64,000 bases of DNA from DATFXM01 sp035315885 (GCA_035315885.1 DATFXM010000194.1:124001-188000); one strand, 5' to 3'. Counted from the first letter of the stretch, positions 25,289-34,226 are shown. Notes: generated by a model not told the origin, from the sequence alone. Translations and numbers: made by a program.

Positions 25289-25825
25289 CTAGTGAAGAGC
25301 TACCAGAGCGTCGGTCAACTGGCCCACGACTTTTATCAACGACCTTCCCGCTTCATCGAGGTGATTTGCCGCGGCCTGACCTTCGGCTGATTGTGCCAAC
25401 TTTACGACTCCCGCGACGCTTGAGTAGTAGTTAGTCAGCGCGGGGTTTGACCTGAAACTGGCTTCGAGCTGTTCGAGACCTACGCGGACGTTTTTGATGC
25501 TGTCTTTCACTTTGGCCTTATTGCGTTCAATCTGATCTGAAGGCATGGCGAGGTAGGACGAGTCACCGCTCCGATTGGCTTGTTCAGCGGTCTCTATGCC
25601 CTTGGAAACCCCTGCCAGCAGGTACAGGAACTGGCTCAAGTTTTTGATCTGCGCTGCGATTCGTTCTCTGCCCGATTGGATCTCCGCCTTCTGTTTGTCC
25701 GCGTAAGATGTCGAAGGCTTCGTAGTCCGTTTAGCGCTACGTCGAGTTTGTGTGGACGCGAAAGACGTCGAGGTAACTCCGATTACAAGGATCCAAACAA
25801 GAATGGAACTGGGGACTCTCTTCAC
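25289..25825 (-). CDS. Secreted helical protein of unknown function
   Basis: 178 aa from a GTG at 25825, preferred over an ATG 17 codons upstream because AAGGAGG lies 7 nt before it and the protein then begins with a proper signal peptide (SSILVWILVIGVTSTSFAS). The mature part is basic then helical (IQSGRERIAAQIKNLSQFLY, QLEASFRSNPALTNYYSSVA), without cysteines or a recognisable motif, suggesting a small helix bundle. It is convergent with the S9 peptidase. I do not recognise the family. Confidence 0.6.
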   Translation of the reverse strand: MKRVPSSILVWILVIGVTSTSFASTQTRRSAKRTTKPSTSYADKQKAEIQSGRERIAAQIKNLSQFLYLLAGVSKGIETAEQANRSGDSSYLAMPSDQIERNKAKVKDSIKNVRVGLEQLEASFRSNPALTNYYSSVAGVVKLAQSAEGQAAANHLDEAGRSLIKVVGQLTDALVALH

Positions 25826-25890
25826 CGCCGGCCTCCTTTCAAATGGGACCACTAGAAACTTATACCCGCGCCGCACGGTGGGTCAAAGAA

Positions 25891-25987
25891 TAGTGCTGAG
25901 CCCTGAGTTTTGAGTTCTGAGTGCTACCCCGCGGGATTGCACTCGGACTCGGCACTGTATTCCTCCCCGCACTCAGCCCTCAGCCCT
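25891..25987. repeat. Inverted repeat of degenerate TGCTGAG words
   Basis: The left arm 25891-25926 starts TAGTGCTGAGCCCTGAG and continues with TTGAGTTCTGAGTGCT. The right arms at 25940-25957 and 25969-25987 read CACTCGGACTCGGCACT and GCACTCAGCCCTCAGCCCTG. Spacing is 7 bp within arms. It sits in the divergent gap between the small secreted protein and the PhoX-like gene. Confidence 0.6.
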
Positions 25988-26113
25988 GGTTCACGCAGAT
26001 TTAATGTCTCTAAAACAATCTGGCAATCTTGCCCGGTTATATTGGCCCGTTGCGCCTAGTATCGAGTCAGAAATCAATCCTAGTGTCTGAAATCAATCCT
26101 GAAAGGACAGTAA

Positions 26114-27709
26114 ATGAACGCCAAGAGCCTCCTCAGTCTTTTACTGTCGTCCGCGCTCGCGGGCGGCGTGGCCTTCGCCCAATCAGCCGTACATAGCAAC
26201 GTCCCCTCAGCGAACCAGCGAGCGGGCCATCCCGACAACATCGTGGCCAAGGGTTTCTCGCTTGTCCAAATCGTGCAGGGATCGGACCCACTCGAAAACC
26301 CATCAGGGGTCATAACAAACTTTGGACTGTTGAACGACTCTCCACCTCAAACCGTTGAACGCACCAGGACCGAGCCCGACGAAAACACTTACCTTATCTT
26401 TAAAGACGGACTTCCTGGCCCCACATCTGGCTTCGACTACGGCACGCACTTCCTGTTTCAGGGTCACGAGAACGCAAACGATCTGGCCTACATAACACGC
26501 GTCAATCTAGACGTGAACGACCCCGCTCATCGAATAACGCTGCTTACGCCGGTAGGCGACAACGGAAAAACTGGCTTCAACTCGATCGACGGTTCGACGT
26601 GGAATCCGTTTACTCAAACGCTGCTGTTCACCCAGGAGACCGGTTCTCCAAGAGGCGGTGTGATCGAAGTGACCCCGGGGTGGCCACCGGTAGTCAGAAG
26701 ACTCGATGGCATTTTGGGCTCCGCCGGATATGAAGGCATTCATCCCACAAGGGCCGGGAACCTTATTTTTTGTGAGGACGCCGGAGGCACGACGGTAAAT
26801 GTTGTTCAGGGTGACACCACGAGCCCGCTCGGCGCCCGGCAGCCGAACTCGTTCGTCTATATGTTCGTGCCGAATAACAAATCGGACCTCTCGGAAGGCG
26901 GAATGCTGCTTGCGATGCAGGTGTTGATTGACCGTCAGCCGGTCACCTTCCACGCATCGGACGCGGTTGGCGACGTCTTCTCCGATGCCCAATTGAAGCT
27001 GCACACACCCGGCTCGGCGTGGCCTTTCAGGTGGGTGGTCGTTCACGACACTTCGGTTGATGGTACGGCGTCGTTCAACGCAAACGCGGCTGCCAAAGCC
27101 GCCGGCGCAACACCGTTCAAGCGGCCCGAGAACCTGGCATTTCTTCCGGGCTCCGATTTCCGCACCTTCTTTTTTGATCCCACAGGCGACACCAGTGCAG
27201 CGTCAGGCAATCAACCCGCGCTGGCCGCACGCGGAGCGTGGGGTTCGATATTCAAAGTGACGATGAGCGGACCTGGAGTTGATGGAGGTTTGATTTCTAT
27301 CTTCTTCCGAGGCGACAGCGTGCACGCGGCTTTTGACAATCTGGCGATGGCTGACGAGAACACGCTGCTTGCGGCTGAAGATCGCGGCGACGGGTTGCAC
27401 AGATCGCTCAACACTCTGGATTCGATCTGGGCGTTCAACATCCATCAGCCCGATACACCGCCTCGACGATTTATCGCCCTGGGTCGAGACGAAGAATCGG
27501 AAGCCGATGCTGGATTTCTGGATGCTGGAACACCGGGATTTCAGAACGACGGAGACAACGAGCCCACTGGTCTGTTTGTCTCCGAGGGAGGGACTACGAT
27601 TCAGCGGCTCTTAGGAAAGACCCCTCCTCGCAGGGAACAAGCGCGTTGGTTCTTCACCCAGCAACACGGAAAGAACCGGATATTTCAGATCATCAGATCT
27701 GACGACTGA
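26114..27709 (+). CDS. PhoX/DUF839-type secreted phosphatase-like protein
   Basis: 531 aa with Sec-type signal peptide (LLSLLLSSALAGGVAFAQ). The body matches the DUF839/PhoX pattern: GFDYGTHFLFQGHENAND (about 100-117), ITRVNLDVND, DGSTWNPFTQTLLFTQETGS, and late acidic segments DENTLLAAEDRGDG and NEPTGLFVSEGGTT, which in PhoX-like propellers supply metal ligands. Classical PhoX uses a Tat signal, whereas here no RR is present, so enzymatic activity is uncertain. GAAAGGA precedes the ATG. Two copies of GAAATCAATCCT lie at about 26071 and 26089 in the leader. Confidence 0.7.
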   Translation: MNAKSLLSLLLSSALAGGVAFAQSAVHSNVPSANQRAGHPDNIVAKGFSLVQIVQGSDPLENPSGVITNFGLLNDSPPQTVERTRTEPDENTYLIFKDGLPGPTSGFDYGTHFLFQGHENANDLAYITRVNLDVNDPAHRITLLTPVGDNGKTGFNSIDGSTWNPFTQTLLFTQETGSPRGGVIEVTPGWPPVVRRLDGILGSAGYEGIHPTRAGNLIFCEDAGGTTVNVVQGDTTSPLGARQPNSFVYMFVPNNKSDLSEGGMLLAMQVLIDRQPVTFHASDAVGDVFSDAQLKLHTPGSAWPFRWVVVHDTSVDGTASFNANAAAKAAGATPFKRPENLAFLPGSDFRTFFFDPTGDTSAASGNQPALAARGAWGSIFKVTMSGPGVDGGLISIFFRGDSVHAAFDNLAMADENTLLAAEDRGDGLHRSLNTLDSIWAFNIHQPDTPPRRFIALGRDEESEADAGFLDAGTPGFQNDGDNEPTGLFVSEGGTTIQRLLGKTPPRREQARWFFTQQHGKNRIFQIIRSDD

Positions 27710-27723
27710 AAGCTATGACTACC

Positions 27724-27752
27724 GAGTGCCAACCCTTTTTGGGTTGGCACTC
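27724..27752. terminator. Bidirectional terminator hairpin
   Basis: GAGTGCCAACCC (27724-27735) and GGGTTGGCACTC (27741-27752) form a perfect 12-bp stem with a TTTTT loop. It lies between the convergent PhoX-like (stop 27709) and TPR (stop 27765) genes. No long U-tract follows, but position and stem are typical. Confidence 0.7.
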
Positions 27753-27764
27753 AACTCCCCTTTA

Positions 27765-28121
27765 TCACAGCTCACCGAGCTGAGCGAGCAGCGCTCTCGC
27801 ACGTATTGCAAAGCCATCAGGAGGATTCGAATCTGATAAGGCCAGCGCATCCTGCAGACTCCGAGCGGCCGCATCGGACCGTCCCATTAGAATCAGTACC
27901 TCGCCCCTGTTTGTAAGCGCGGAAACGTCCGTAGAGTCGGCTTCTATAGCCGAATTGAGATGAGCCAGCGCAGAATCCAAATCGCCCGTCCGAAGCTTGA
28001 GCGCACCTAACGCCGAATGAAAGTACGCGGTTGCCGGCGCCAGGGCGGCTAGCCCTTCAAACACCGCAATCGCCTCATCATTTCTACCCTGCTCCGCAAG
28101 ACCGTAGCCAAGCTCCGCCAC
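27765..28121 (-). CDS. Small TPR protein, 5' end uncertain
   Basis: 118 aa from GTG 28121, with three tetratricopeptide repeats (AELGYGLAEQGRNDEAIAVF, FHSALGALKLRTGDLDSALA, TNRGEVLILMGRSDAAARSL), similar in size and pattern to SycD/LcrH-type chaperone-like proteins. The same frame stays open upstream for about 30 codons and reads protein-like (GAAASWTPEEIRIVAELG) before a stop at about 28215, but has no ATG there. Either a rarer start is used or the 5' end has been lost next to the CTGCCTA/TTTAGGG repeat. Convergent with the PhoX-like gene. Partners unknown. Confidence 0.6.
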   Translation of the reverse strand: MAELGYGLAEQGRNDEAIAVFEGLAALAPATAYFHSALGALKLRTGDLDSALAHLNSAIEADSTDVSALTNRGEVLILMGRSDAAARSLQDALALSDSNPPDGFAIRARALLAQLGEL

Positions 28122-28191
28122 GATCCGGATCTCTTCCGGTGTCCAGCTTGCCGCCGCACCCAGTGAGGCTCGGCCCAGGAGACGAACCAGA

Positions 28192-28245
28192 AACCCTAAA
28201 CCCCAAAACCAATCCTACTGCCTACTGCGCACTGCCTACTGCCTA
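28192..28245. repeat. CCCTAAA and CTGCCTA 7-mer words
   Basis: AAACCCTAAACCCCAAAACC (28192-28211) is followed by CTACTGCCTACTGCGCACTG and CCTACTGCCTAAC. These are the same two word types that occur together at 50157-50300. Here there is only one orientation. It lies directly upstream of the coding-like 5' extension of the TPR gene. Confidence 0.55.
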
Positions 28246-28337
28246 ACAGGCTCACTACGTTGACACCTTAAAGAGTAGTCAACTATCATCGAGCCAGTTT
28301 ACTGTTCGGTGTTTGCCGGTTCAGCTTGTGCCGCACG

Positions 28338-28379
28338 ATGAGGAGATTTGGATGAGGAGATCTGGATGAGGAGATCTGG
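28338..28379 (+). promoter_or_regulatory. Three tandem 14-bp units forming overlapping five-codon minicistrons
   Basis: ATGAGGAGATTTGG once, then ATGAGGAGATCTGG twice, head to tail. Each unit holds a start codon and a GAGGAG ribosome site 6 nt before the next ATG. Each start opens a five-codon frame (Met-Arg-Arg-Phe/Ser-Gly) whose TGA overlaps the next ATG (ATGA). The last unit ends the same way on the mutase ATG at 28380. This makes a chain of four coupled starts. The unit number could change by slippage and tune mutase translation. Confidence 0.75.
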
Positions 28380-30059
28380 ATGAGTAGCGTCGACTTAACC
28401 AACAAAATCCAAGACGCGGAACGCGAGTGGGAAGAGAGAACGCTCGAGCCGACGCTTGCCCGTTCTCCTGAGACCAAAGACAAATTCACCACCACCTCAC
28501 TGGTGCCCATCGATCGTCTTTACACGCCTAACAGTGTCCCGGACTTCGACTACGAAACTGACCTTGGCTTCCCCGGAGATTTGCCTTATACGCGCGGCAT
28601 TCACGCCACGGGCTATCGTGGAAAGCTCTGGACGATGCGGCAGTTCGCGGGCTTCGGCTCGGCCTTCGACACGAACAAGCGCTTCAAGTATCTCCTCGAA
28701 CATGGACAGACCGGATTGTCCACCGCATTCGATCTTCCCACGCTGATGGGCTATGACTCAGATCATCCGTTCAGCGAGGGTGAGGTCGGCAAATGCGGAG
28801 TTGCGATCTCGTCTCTGGCGGATATGGAAGTGCTGTTCGACGGCATTCCTCTCGAGCAAGTCACCACTTCGATGACCATCAACGCACCCGCTTCCATGGT
28901 GCTGGCCATGTTCCTCGTAGTGGCGGAAAAACAAGGCGCGGATTGGAAAAAGGTCGGCGGCACACTTCAGAACGATATCCTAAAGGAATACATCGCGCAG
29001 AAAGAGTGGATCTACCCGCCTCGCCAGGCCATGAAACTCATCGTAGACACGATTGAGTTCTGTACGAAAGACGTTCCTCGATTCAACCCAGTATCGATAT
29101 CCGGATATCACATCAGAGAGGCAGGGTCCACCGCTCTTCAAGAACTCGCGTTCACGCTGCGAGACGGAATCGAATACGCGCAATACGCGGTCGATCATGG
29201 AATGGACATCGACGACTTCGCGCCGCGGCTCAGCTTCTTCTTCAACGCTCATAACGACTTCTTCGAGGAAATAGCGAAATACCGCGCGGCCCGGCGCATC
29301 TGGCAGCGAGTGATGAGAGAGCGGTTCGGCGCAAAGAATCCGCGATCCTGGAAACTTCGTTTTCACACGCAGACGGCGGGAGTCTCACTGACAGCCCAGC
29401 AGCCTCTCAACAACATCGTCCGAGTCGCTATACAGGCGCTTGCCGGTGTGCTGGGTGGGACCCAGTCATTGCATACCGACGCATACGACGAAGCGCTGGC
29501 GCTTCCGTCGGACGAGGCCGCCCTCATTGCCCTGAGGACGCAACAGATCATCGCGCATGAGTCGGGCGTAACAAACACGATCGATCCCCTCGGAGGTTCG
29601 TACTTCATCGAGAAACTGACCCGCGACATGGAAGAAGGAGCGTTCGAGTACTTTCGAAAAATCGACGAGTTTGGAGGAATGATCGAAGCCATCGACGCAG
29701 GCTATCCACAACGTGAAATTCAAGAGGCGTCCTATGAATTCCAGATGGCGGTTGAATCGAAGGACAAGATCATCGTCGGCGTCAACGAGTACACGATGGA
29801 GGAAGAGCCTCGCGAAGTGCCGCTCCTGCAGATTAACGCGTCGGTGGCCGACCTTCAGCGCGAGCGCCTGCAGAAACTGAGAGCGGAGCGAGACAATAAA
29901 CGCGTTGACCAGACGTTGAAAGCGCTCGCGGACGGCGCGCGCGCCGGCGCGAATACGATGTACCTGCTGCTCGACTGCGCCCGCGCGTACGCAACACTGG
30001 GAGAAATGTGCGACACGCTGCGGCCGATATACGGCGAGTACCAAGAACCTGCATTCTGA
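28380..30059 (+). CDS. B12-dependent acyl-CoA mutase large subunit, isobutyryl-CoA-mutase-like
   Basis: 559 aa, the TIM-barrel large chain without a C-terminal B12-binding domain (no DxHxxG), so it needs a separate small cobalamin subunit that is not in the window. Core motifs: YTRGIHATGYRGKLWTMRQF, GLSTAFDLPTLMGYDSD, SISGYHIREAGSTALQELAF, HTQTAGVSLTAQQPLNNIVR. Two residues known to set substrate choice are Phe89 (in RQFAGFG) and Gln207 (in YIAQKEW); methylmalonyl-CoA mutase has Tyr and Arg there, isobutyryl-CoA mutase has Phe and Gln. I therefore favour isobutyryl-/n-butyryl-CoA as substrate. The start is embedded in a chain of coupled minicistrons. Confidence 0.85.
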   Translation: MSSVDLTNKIQDAEREWEERTLEPTLARSPETKDKFTTTSLVPIDRLYTPNSVPDFDYETDLGFPGDLPYTRGIHATGYRGKLWTMRQFAGFGSAFDTNKRFKYLLEHGQTGLSTAFDLPTLMGYDSDHPFSEGEVGKCGVAISSLADMEVLFDGIPLEQVTTSMTINAPASMVLAMFLVVAEKQGADWKKVGGTLQNDILKEYIAQKEWIYPPRQAMKLIVDTIEFCTKDVPRFNPVSISGYHIREAGSTALQELAFTLRDGIEYAQYAVDHGMDIDDFAPRLSFFFNAHNDFFEEIAKYRAARRIWQRVMRERFGAKNPRSWKLRFHTQTAGVSLTAQQPLNNIVRVAIQALAGVLGGTQSLHTDAYDEALALPSDEAALIALRTQQIIAHESGVTNTIDPLGGSYFIEKLTRDMEEGAFEYFRKIDEFGGMIEAIDAGYPQREIQEASYEFQMAVESKDKIIVGVNEYTMEEEPREVPLLQINASVADLQRERLQKLRAERDNKRVDQTLKALADGARAGANTMYLLLDCARAYATLGEMCDTLRPIYGEYQEPAF

Positions 30060-30078
30060 ATAAACTATCGAGGTAAAA

Positions 30079-30588
30079 ATGCAAAAGCTAAATGGACGAC
30101 GTTTTCTCGAAGCAATTCTGACGCTGGTTCTGATCCCACTGATGGCGGCGATGGTTTTTTCGGGTTCAAGACCGGTAGTTGCGGGACTGAGCGCAATCCC
30201 TCAGGAAGCACAAAAAGAGGAGATAAAAACGATCCAGCCGGAGGACCTCGCCAAGCAGCTCGCTTCAAGTAAGAAGCCGGTTGTGCTGCAGACTGGAATC
30301 GTCCATCTGTATCGCCTGAGTCATATTCCGGGCTCGAAGTTTGCCGGCCCGGCGAACACACCCGAAGGTCTCGCAAAGCTGAAGAAGGAAGTCGAGCCAA
30401 TCTCCAAGTCGAGTGAGATTGTGTTGTACTGCGGCTGCTGCCCGTGGGAGCACTGTCCAAACATTAAACCCGCCTACGCGATGCTGCGTCAGATGGGCTA
30501 TACCAACGTCAAGGCATTAAACCTGCCACACACCTTTACTGAGGACTGGGTTTCAAAAGGCCTGCCCGCCGAGAAGGGCGGCGAGTGA
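30079..30588 (+). CDS. Exported rhodanese-like protein with a Cys-rich active-site loop
   Basis: 169 aa. The N-terminal hydrophobic segment (FLEAILTLVLIPLMAAMVFS) is a signal or anchor. The rest has a rhodanese-like fold pattern: IQPEDLAKQLASSKKPVVLQ, LSHIPGSKFAGPANTPEGLA, then VLYCGCCPWEHCPNIKPAYA, where the active-site loop contains four Cys instead of the usual single one, and LRQMGYTNVKALNL. It starts 19 nt after the mutase, so probably co-transcribed. It may bind sulfur or metal in the periplasm; this is inference. Confidence 0.65.
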   Translation: MQKLNGRRFLEAILTLVLIPLMAAMVFSGSRPVVAGLSAIPQEAQKEEIKTIQPEDLAKQLASSKKPVVLQTGIVHLYRLSHIPGSKFAGPANTPEGLAKLKKEVEPISKSSEIVLYCGCCPWEHCPNIKPAYAMLRQMGYTNVKALNLPHTFTEDWVSKGLPAEKGGE

Positions 30589-30804
30589 CCCGCGACGTCG
30601 AACGTCGATAACGGTTCGACCTCTCTCCCGGACGCCGATCGCGCTCAAAATCTGTTTCCGATGAGCCGCCGATTCGCCGACCGGTGCGATGCCTCTGCAG
30701 CTTCGCACCGCAATTTGACTATTCACGAATTCACCTCTTTGTTGTATTTTGTGCGCGTCACGTTGCAGGCTCTCGCGAAGCGAACAATCGAAGAGGGAAG
30801 GAAA

Positions 30805-33264
30805 ATGACTACGATGTCGCGTAAGAAGCGCATTGTTTTGTGCAGCGCCGCCTCAGTCAACATGCTGATCCTCGCATTGCCATTCTCTCCAGTGCTGAGC
30901 TATCAACAGTTGTCTGCTCGCCGCACCTCGGCTCAACGGCTCACAAGCTCGATAGCCAAATCCGCTGCGGCTTCGATCTCCGCCGGCATAGAGCCCCTCG
31001 ACCTGACGGGTCGTGAAACGGGGTCGAGGCTGAATTTCCTCGCGCAATCGGATCTCTGCTTCGAGCCCAATCAAGGACAGGCGCGCGACGAGGCCCACTT
31101 CGTGTGCCCTGCCGCGTCGGGAAAGCTGCTCCTCAGCCCCACCGAAGCAATATTCGCGAATAACTCCGCAGGAATCACTGGTTCGACAAACGGCCGAGGC
31201 CGTTCGGAAGTACGAATGCGACTTGTCAATGGCGATCTGAACTCAGAGATGTGCGGCGTCGGTCAACTGGTTACGCGCGCAAACTACCTGATAGGCAACG
31301 ACCCCTCGCGATGGCGAACCGGAATCCCGACGTTTTCATGCGTCGAAAGCAAAAACGTATATCCCGGTATCGACGTCGACTACTACGGCAACCACGGTGA
31401 GTTGGAGTATGACTTCATTGTCGCGCCGGGAGCCGACCCCGGGCGCATACAGTTGCGCTTTGAGGGTGTCGAGCGTCAGGCAATAGACCCTGAGGGCAAT
31501 CTTGTGCTGACTACCGGCGCCGGTGATCTAGTTCATCGCAGACCGCTGTCATATCAAGCCTCCGACGGTGTGAGGCGCGAGATTCGATCGGCATATCGAC
31601 TTGCTGATGACGGCGTGGTCAGTCTTGAGTTGGGGGACTACGACAGAAACAAAGAGCTGACGATCGATCCGATTCTTGCGTATTCCATGTACTTCGGCGG
31701 GAGTCTCGCGGAAACCGGCAATGCAGTTGTTGTCGACTCGAGCGGCATGGCGTACATCGCGGGAGACTCGCGCTCATCGGACTTCACTCACGGATCGGCG
31801 GACAACTCTGATGTCTTCGTTGGGAAACTGATACCTGGCGGCGGCGTGCTCACCTATATCTTCTTCGGCGGGACCTCAGATGATTTTGGCACCGGCGTGG
31901 CGTTCGATGCGGACGGCAACCTTTACCTTGCGGGCTCGACTCAATCGGACGACTTTCCGATGTTGAACTCCGTCAATCAATCGCTCTTGGGGACAAGCGA
32001 CGCCTTTGTCACAAAGTTCAGCCCCGGAGGAGATCAGTTTCTGCTGTCGACCCTGATCGGGGGAGGTGGTGAAGAGACCCACGTGTCGATGGCGCTCGAC
32101 AGCGCTCGCAACATCTACGTCACCGGAAAGACCACATCAACCGACTTTGTGACTACCGGTGCCATACAGCCGGCGTTCGGAGGAGGCGACTCCGATGCGT
32201 TTGCAGCTAAGATCTCTGCCGATGGATTGACCACGTTCTATGCAACGTACGTCGGTGGCAGTGGAGATGAGGACACGGCGGGAGGTACGGGGATAGCGGT
32301 CGATGCCGACGGCAACGCGTTCATCACCGGCGACACCAAGTCCGCCGACTTTCCGACTAAGAATGCGCTGCAGGGGACGAAAGGCGCCGGCGCTTCGGTA
32401 TCGGATGCGTTCCTGACAAAGATCAATCCGGCTGGCTCCGATGTTGTCTATTCTACTTTCATGGGAGGAGCGGGCGAGGATGCAGCGTTCGGAGTCGCGG
32501 TAGATTCGCTGGGCGAAGCCTTCGTTGCGGGCCGAACGTCCTCATTGAGCTTTCCCGGCTCGTCCTCCAGCAGGTCTCCTGCTTCGACAAGTGATGGCTT
32601 TGTAGCAAGGTTGAATGCGACAGGGATGTCTTATCTGTATCTGACATTTGTTGGAGGGAGCGCGAATGACGAGATTAACGGCGTAGCAGTAGACTCGCTC
32701 TTTGTCGCTTCGATTGCCGGGACTGCGGGTCCTGGGCTGCCGACGATTCGATCGATTCAGAGCTACTTTGCGGGGGGAGAGACGGACCTGTTTGTTGCGA
32801 CGCTCAGCCCAACCGGCACGATTACGTTTGCGACGTATCTGGGTGGCACCGGAAATGACAAGGCAGGCGGCGTCGCAGTGGATGAGCAATCGGCAATCTA
32901 CGCTGTTGGAACAAGCGACTCAGCGGACTACCCCGCGAGCATTCCGGTCTTCCGCGAGAACGCTGGAGGAAAGGATCTGATCATCTCCAAGATCGATCCT
33001 GTGCATAACCACCAGGGTCCTCACATCTTGAAGGTCACGATTGATGGAAATCAACTGAATGTGTTCGGGCAGAACTTTGACAGCGGTGCAGTGATTCGAG
33101 TGAACGACGTGCCTAAGGGGACAAAAAGCGGGAGCGATGCGACGCAGATATTGATTTCGAAGAAGGGTGCGAAGAAGATCAAGCCTGGCCGGACGGCTCA
33201 GGTACAGGTGGAGAACTCAAGCGGCAAGCGGTCGAATCTTTTCTTCGTCACCCGCCCCATGTGA
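30805..33264 (+). CDS. Secreted SBBP-repeat beta-propeller protein
   Basis: 819 aa from ATG 30805, supported by GAGGGAAGGA upstream; 48 extra codons upstream are not protein-like. N-terminal basic/hydrophobic signal (IVLCSAASVNMLILALPFSP). Residues about 90-340 match the N-terminal domain common before SBBP repeats (FEPNQGQARDEAHFVC, SKNVYPGIDVDYYGNHGELE). From about 345 to 740 there are roughly seven SBBP repeats of ~55 residues with the pattern AVDxxGNxYxAGxTxSxDFP. A C-terminal IPT-like segment (DGNQLNVFGQNFDSGAVIRV) ends the protein. Likely cell-surface or secreted; substrate unknown. Confidence 0.82.
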   Translation: MTTMSRKKRIVLCSAASVNMLILALPFSPVLSYQQLSARRTSAQRLTSSIAKSAAASISAGIEPLDLTGRETGSRLNFLAQSDLCFEPNQGQARDEAHFVCPAASGKLLLSPTEAIFANNSAGITGSTNGRGRSEVRMRLVNGDLNSEMCGVGQLVTRANYLIGNDPSRWRTGIPTFSCVESKNVYPGIDVDYYGNHGELEYDFIVAPGADPGRIQLRFEGVERQAIDPEGNLVLTTGAGDLVHRRPLSYQASDGVRREIRSAYRLADDGVVSLELGDYDRNKELTIDPILAYSMYFGGSLAETGNAVVVDSSGMAYIAGDSRSSDFTHGSADNSDVFVGKLIPGGGVLTYIFFGGTSDDFGTGVAFDADGNLYLAGSTQSDDFPMLNSVNQSLLGTSDAFVTKFSPGGDQFLLSTLIGGGGEETHVSMALDSARNIYVTGKTTSTDFVTTGAIQPAFGGGDSDAFAAKISADGLTTFYATYVGGSGDEDTAGGTGIAVDADGNAFITGDTKSADFPTKNALQGTKGAGASVSDAFLTKINPAGSDVVYSTFMGGAGEDAAFGVAVDSLGEAFVAGRTSSLSFPGSSSSRSPASTSDGFVARLNATGMSYLYLTFVGGSANDEINGVAVDSLFVASIAGTAGPGLPTIRSIQSYFAGGETDLFVATLSPTGTITFATYLGGTGNDKAGGVAVDEQSAIYAVGTSDSADYPASIPVFRENAGGKDLIISKIDPVHNHQGPHILKVTIDGNQLNVFGQNFDSGAVIRVNDVPKGTKSGSDATQILISKKGAKKIKPGRTAQVQVENSSGKRSNLFFVTRPM

Positions 33265-33378
33265 AATCTGAAATCTCAAATTTGAAATTTGAAATCTTAG
33301 ATGTGAAGTGCGAAATGCAGCGCAAGCGCTAATGGGCGCTCAGCACTCAAAGCTCAGCACTCACAGCGCAGCGCTCAC
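33259..33378. repeat. Repeat pair: ATTTGAA words then CAGCACT words
   Basis: 33259-33305 carries GTGAAATCTGAAATCTC followed by AAATTTGAAATTTGAAATC, the same word class as the palindrome after purD, beginning at the stop codon of the SBBP gene. 33335-33378 carries GCTCAGCACTCAAAGC and TCAGCACTCACAGCGCAGC words. It lies between convergent genes (SBBP and crotonase). Confidence 0.6.
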
Positions 33379-33428
33379 TAACAAGACAGACTCTGCTTCC
33401 CTTAAACTCCCTACTTCCCCTCAAACCA

Positions 33429-34208
33429 CTACTTCCCTTTAAACTCAGGTTTGCGCTTTTCAAGGAATGCACGAACGCCTTCCTCCTTGTCCTCACTGGA
33501 AAAACAGAGCGCAAACAAATCGACTTCCGCGTCAACACCCGCGCGCAGGTCGAGCCTCCCCGCGTTCTTGACCGACTGCTTGGCCATCGCCAGAGCCACC
33601 GGACTCATCTCCGCAATCTTGTTTGCGAGCTCCATCGTCTTCGCTTCCAGCTCTTCAGCCGCATAAACGTGATTGACCAGTCCGATTCGTTCGGCTTCCT
33701 CGGCGGTTATCATATCGCCGGTCATGCAGAGCTCCATTGCCCGGCCTTCCCCAACCAGCCGCGTGAGGCGCTGCGTTCCGCCGCCACCGGGAATTATTCC
33801 CAGTTTTATTTCGGGCTGACCCAGTTTGGCTTTGACCGACGCCACGCGAATATCGCACGCCATTGCGAGCTCACAACCACCGCCCAGCGCGAAGCCGTTG
33901 ATCATCGCGATGACCGGTTTCGGAAAATCCTCGACGGCGTCAAACGCGCGGCGTCCCTTCATAACCGCTCTCTGCCGCACCGCAGTCATGCCGGCGAATT
34001 CACTGATGTCCGCACCGGCAATGAACGCCTTTTCACCGGCACCGGTTATCACGACTACGCGAACCTCGTCGTCTTTTTCGAGCTGATCAAACGCCGCAAG
34101 AATGTCATTACGAGTCGCAATATTCAGCGCATTGAGCTTGTCTGGACGATTGACGGTGATGATTGCAACTCGCCCACGCTTCTCTATCAGTACATTTTCA
34201 AGTGCCAT
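33429..34208 (-). CDS. Enoyl-CoA hydratase (crotonase)
   Basis: 259 aa, strong ribosome site AGGAGG 4-5 nt before the ATG. Crotonase fold: oxyanion-hole segments ITGAGEKAFIAGADISEFAG and INGFALGGGCELAMACDIRV. Both catalytic Glu are present (GQPEIKLGIIPGGGGTQRL and RAMELCMTG), so it should hydrate 2-enoyl-CoA to 3-hydroxyacyl-CoA. It is the last gene of the acyl-CoA operon and lies 18 nt after the 3-hydroxyacyl-CoA dehydrogenase, the next enzyme of the pathway. Confidence 0.92.
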   Translation of the reverse strand: MALENVLIEKRGRVAIITVNRPDKLNALNIATRNDILAAFDQLEKDDEVRVVVITGAGEKAFIAGADISEFAGMTAVRQRAVMKGRRAFDAVEDFPKPVIAMINGFALGGGCELAMACDIRVASVKAKLGQPEIKLGIIPGGGGTQRLTRLVGEGRAMELCMTGDMITAEEAERIGLVNHVYAAEELEAKTMELANKIAEMSPVALAMAKQSVKNAGRLDLRAGVDAEVDLFALCFSSEDKEEGVRAFLEKRKPEFKGK

Positions 34209-34226
34209 ATGCCTCCTGCGACTGCA

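Noticed and set aside
28366..28380. Alternative mutase start at an upstream ATG of the array
   Set aside because: The upstream ATGs are out of frame with the mutase and meet TGA after five codons.
30661..30804. Longer N-terminus for the SBBP protein
   Set aside because: The extra 48 codons are not signal-peptide-like, while ATG 30805 has a good ribosome site and a signal sequence follows.
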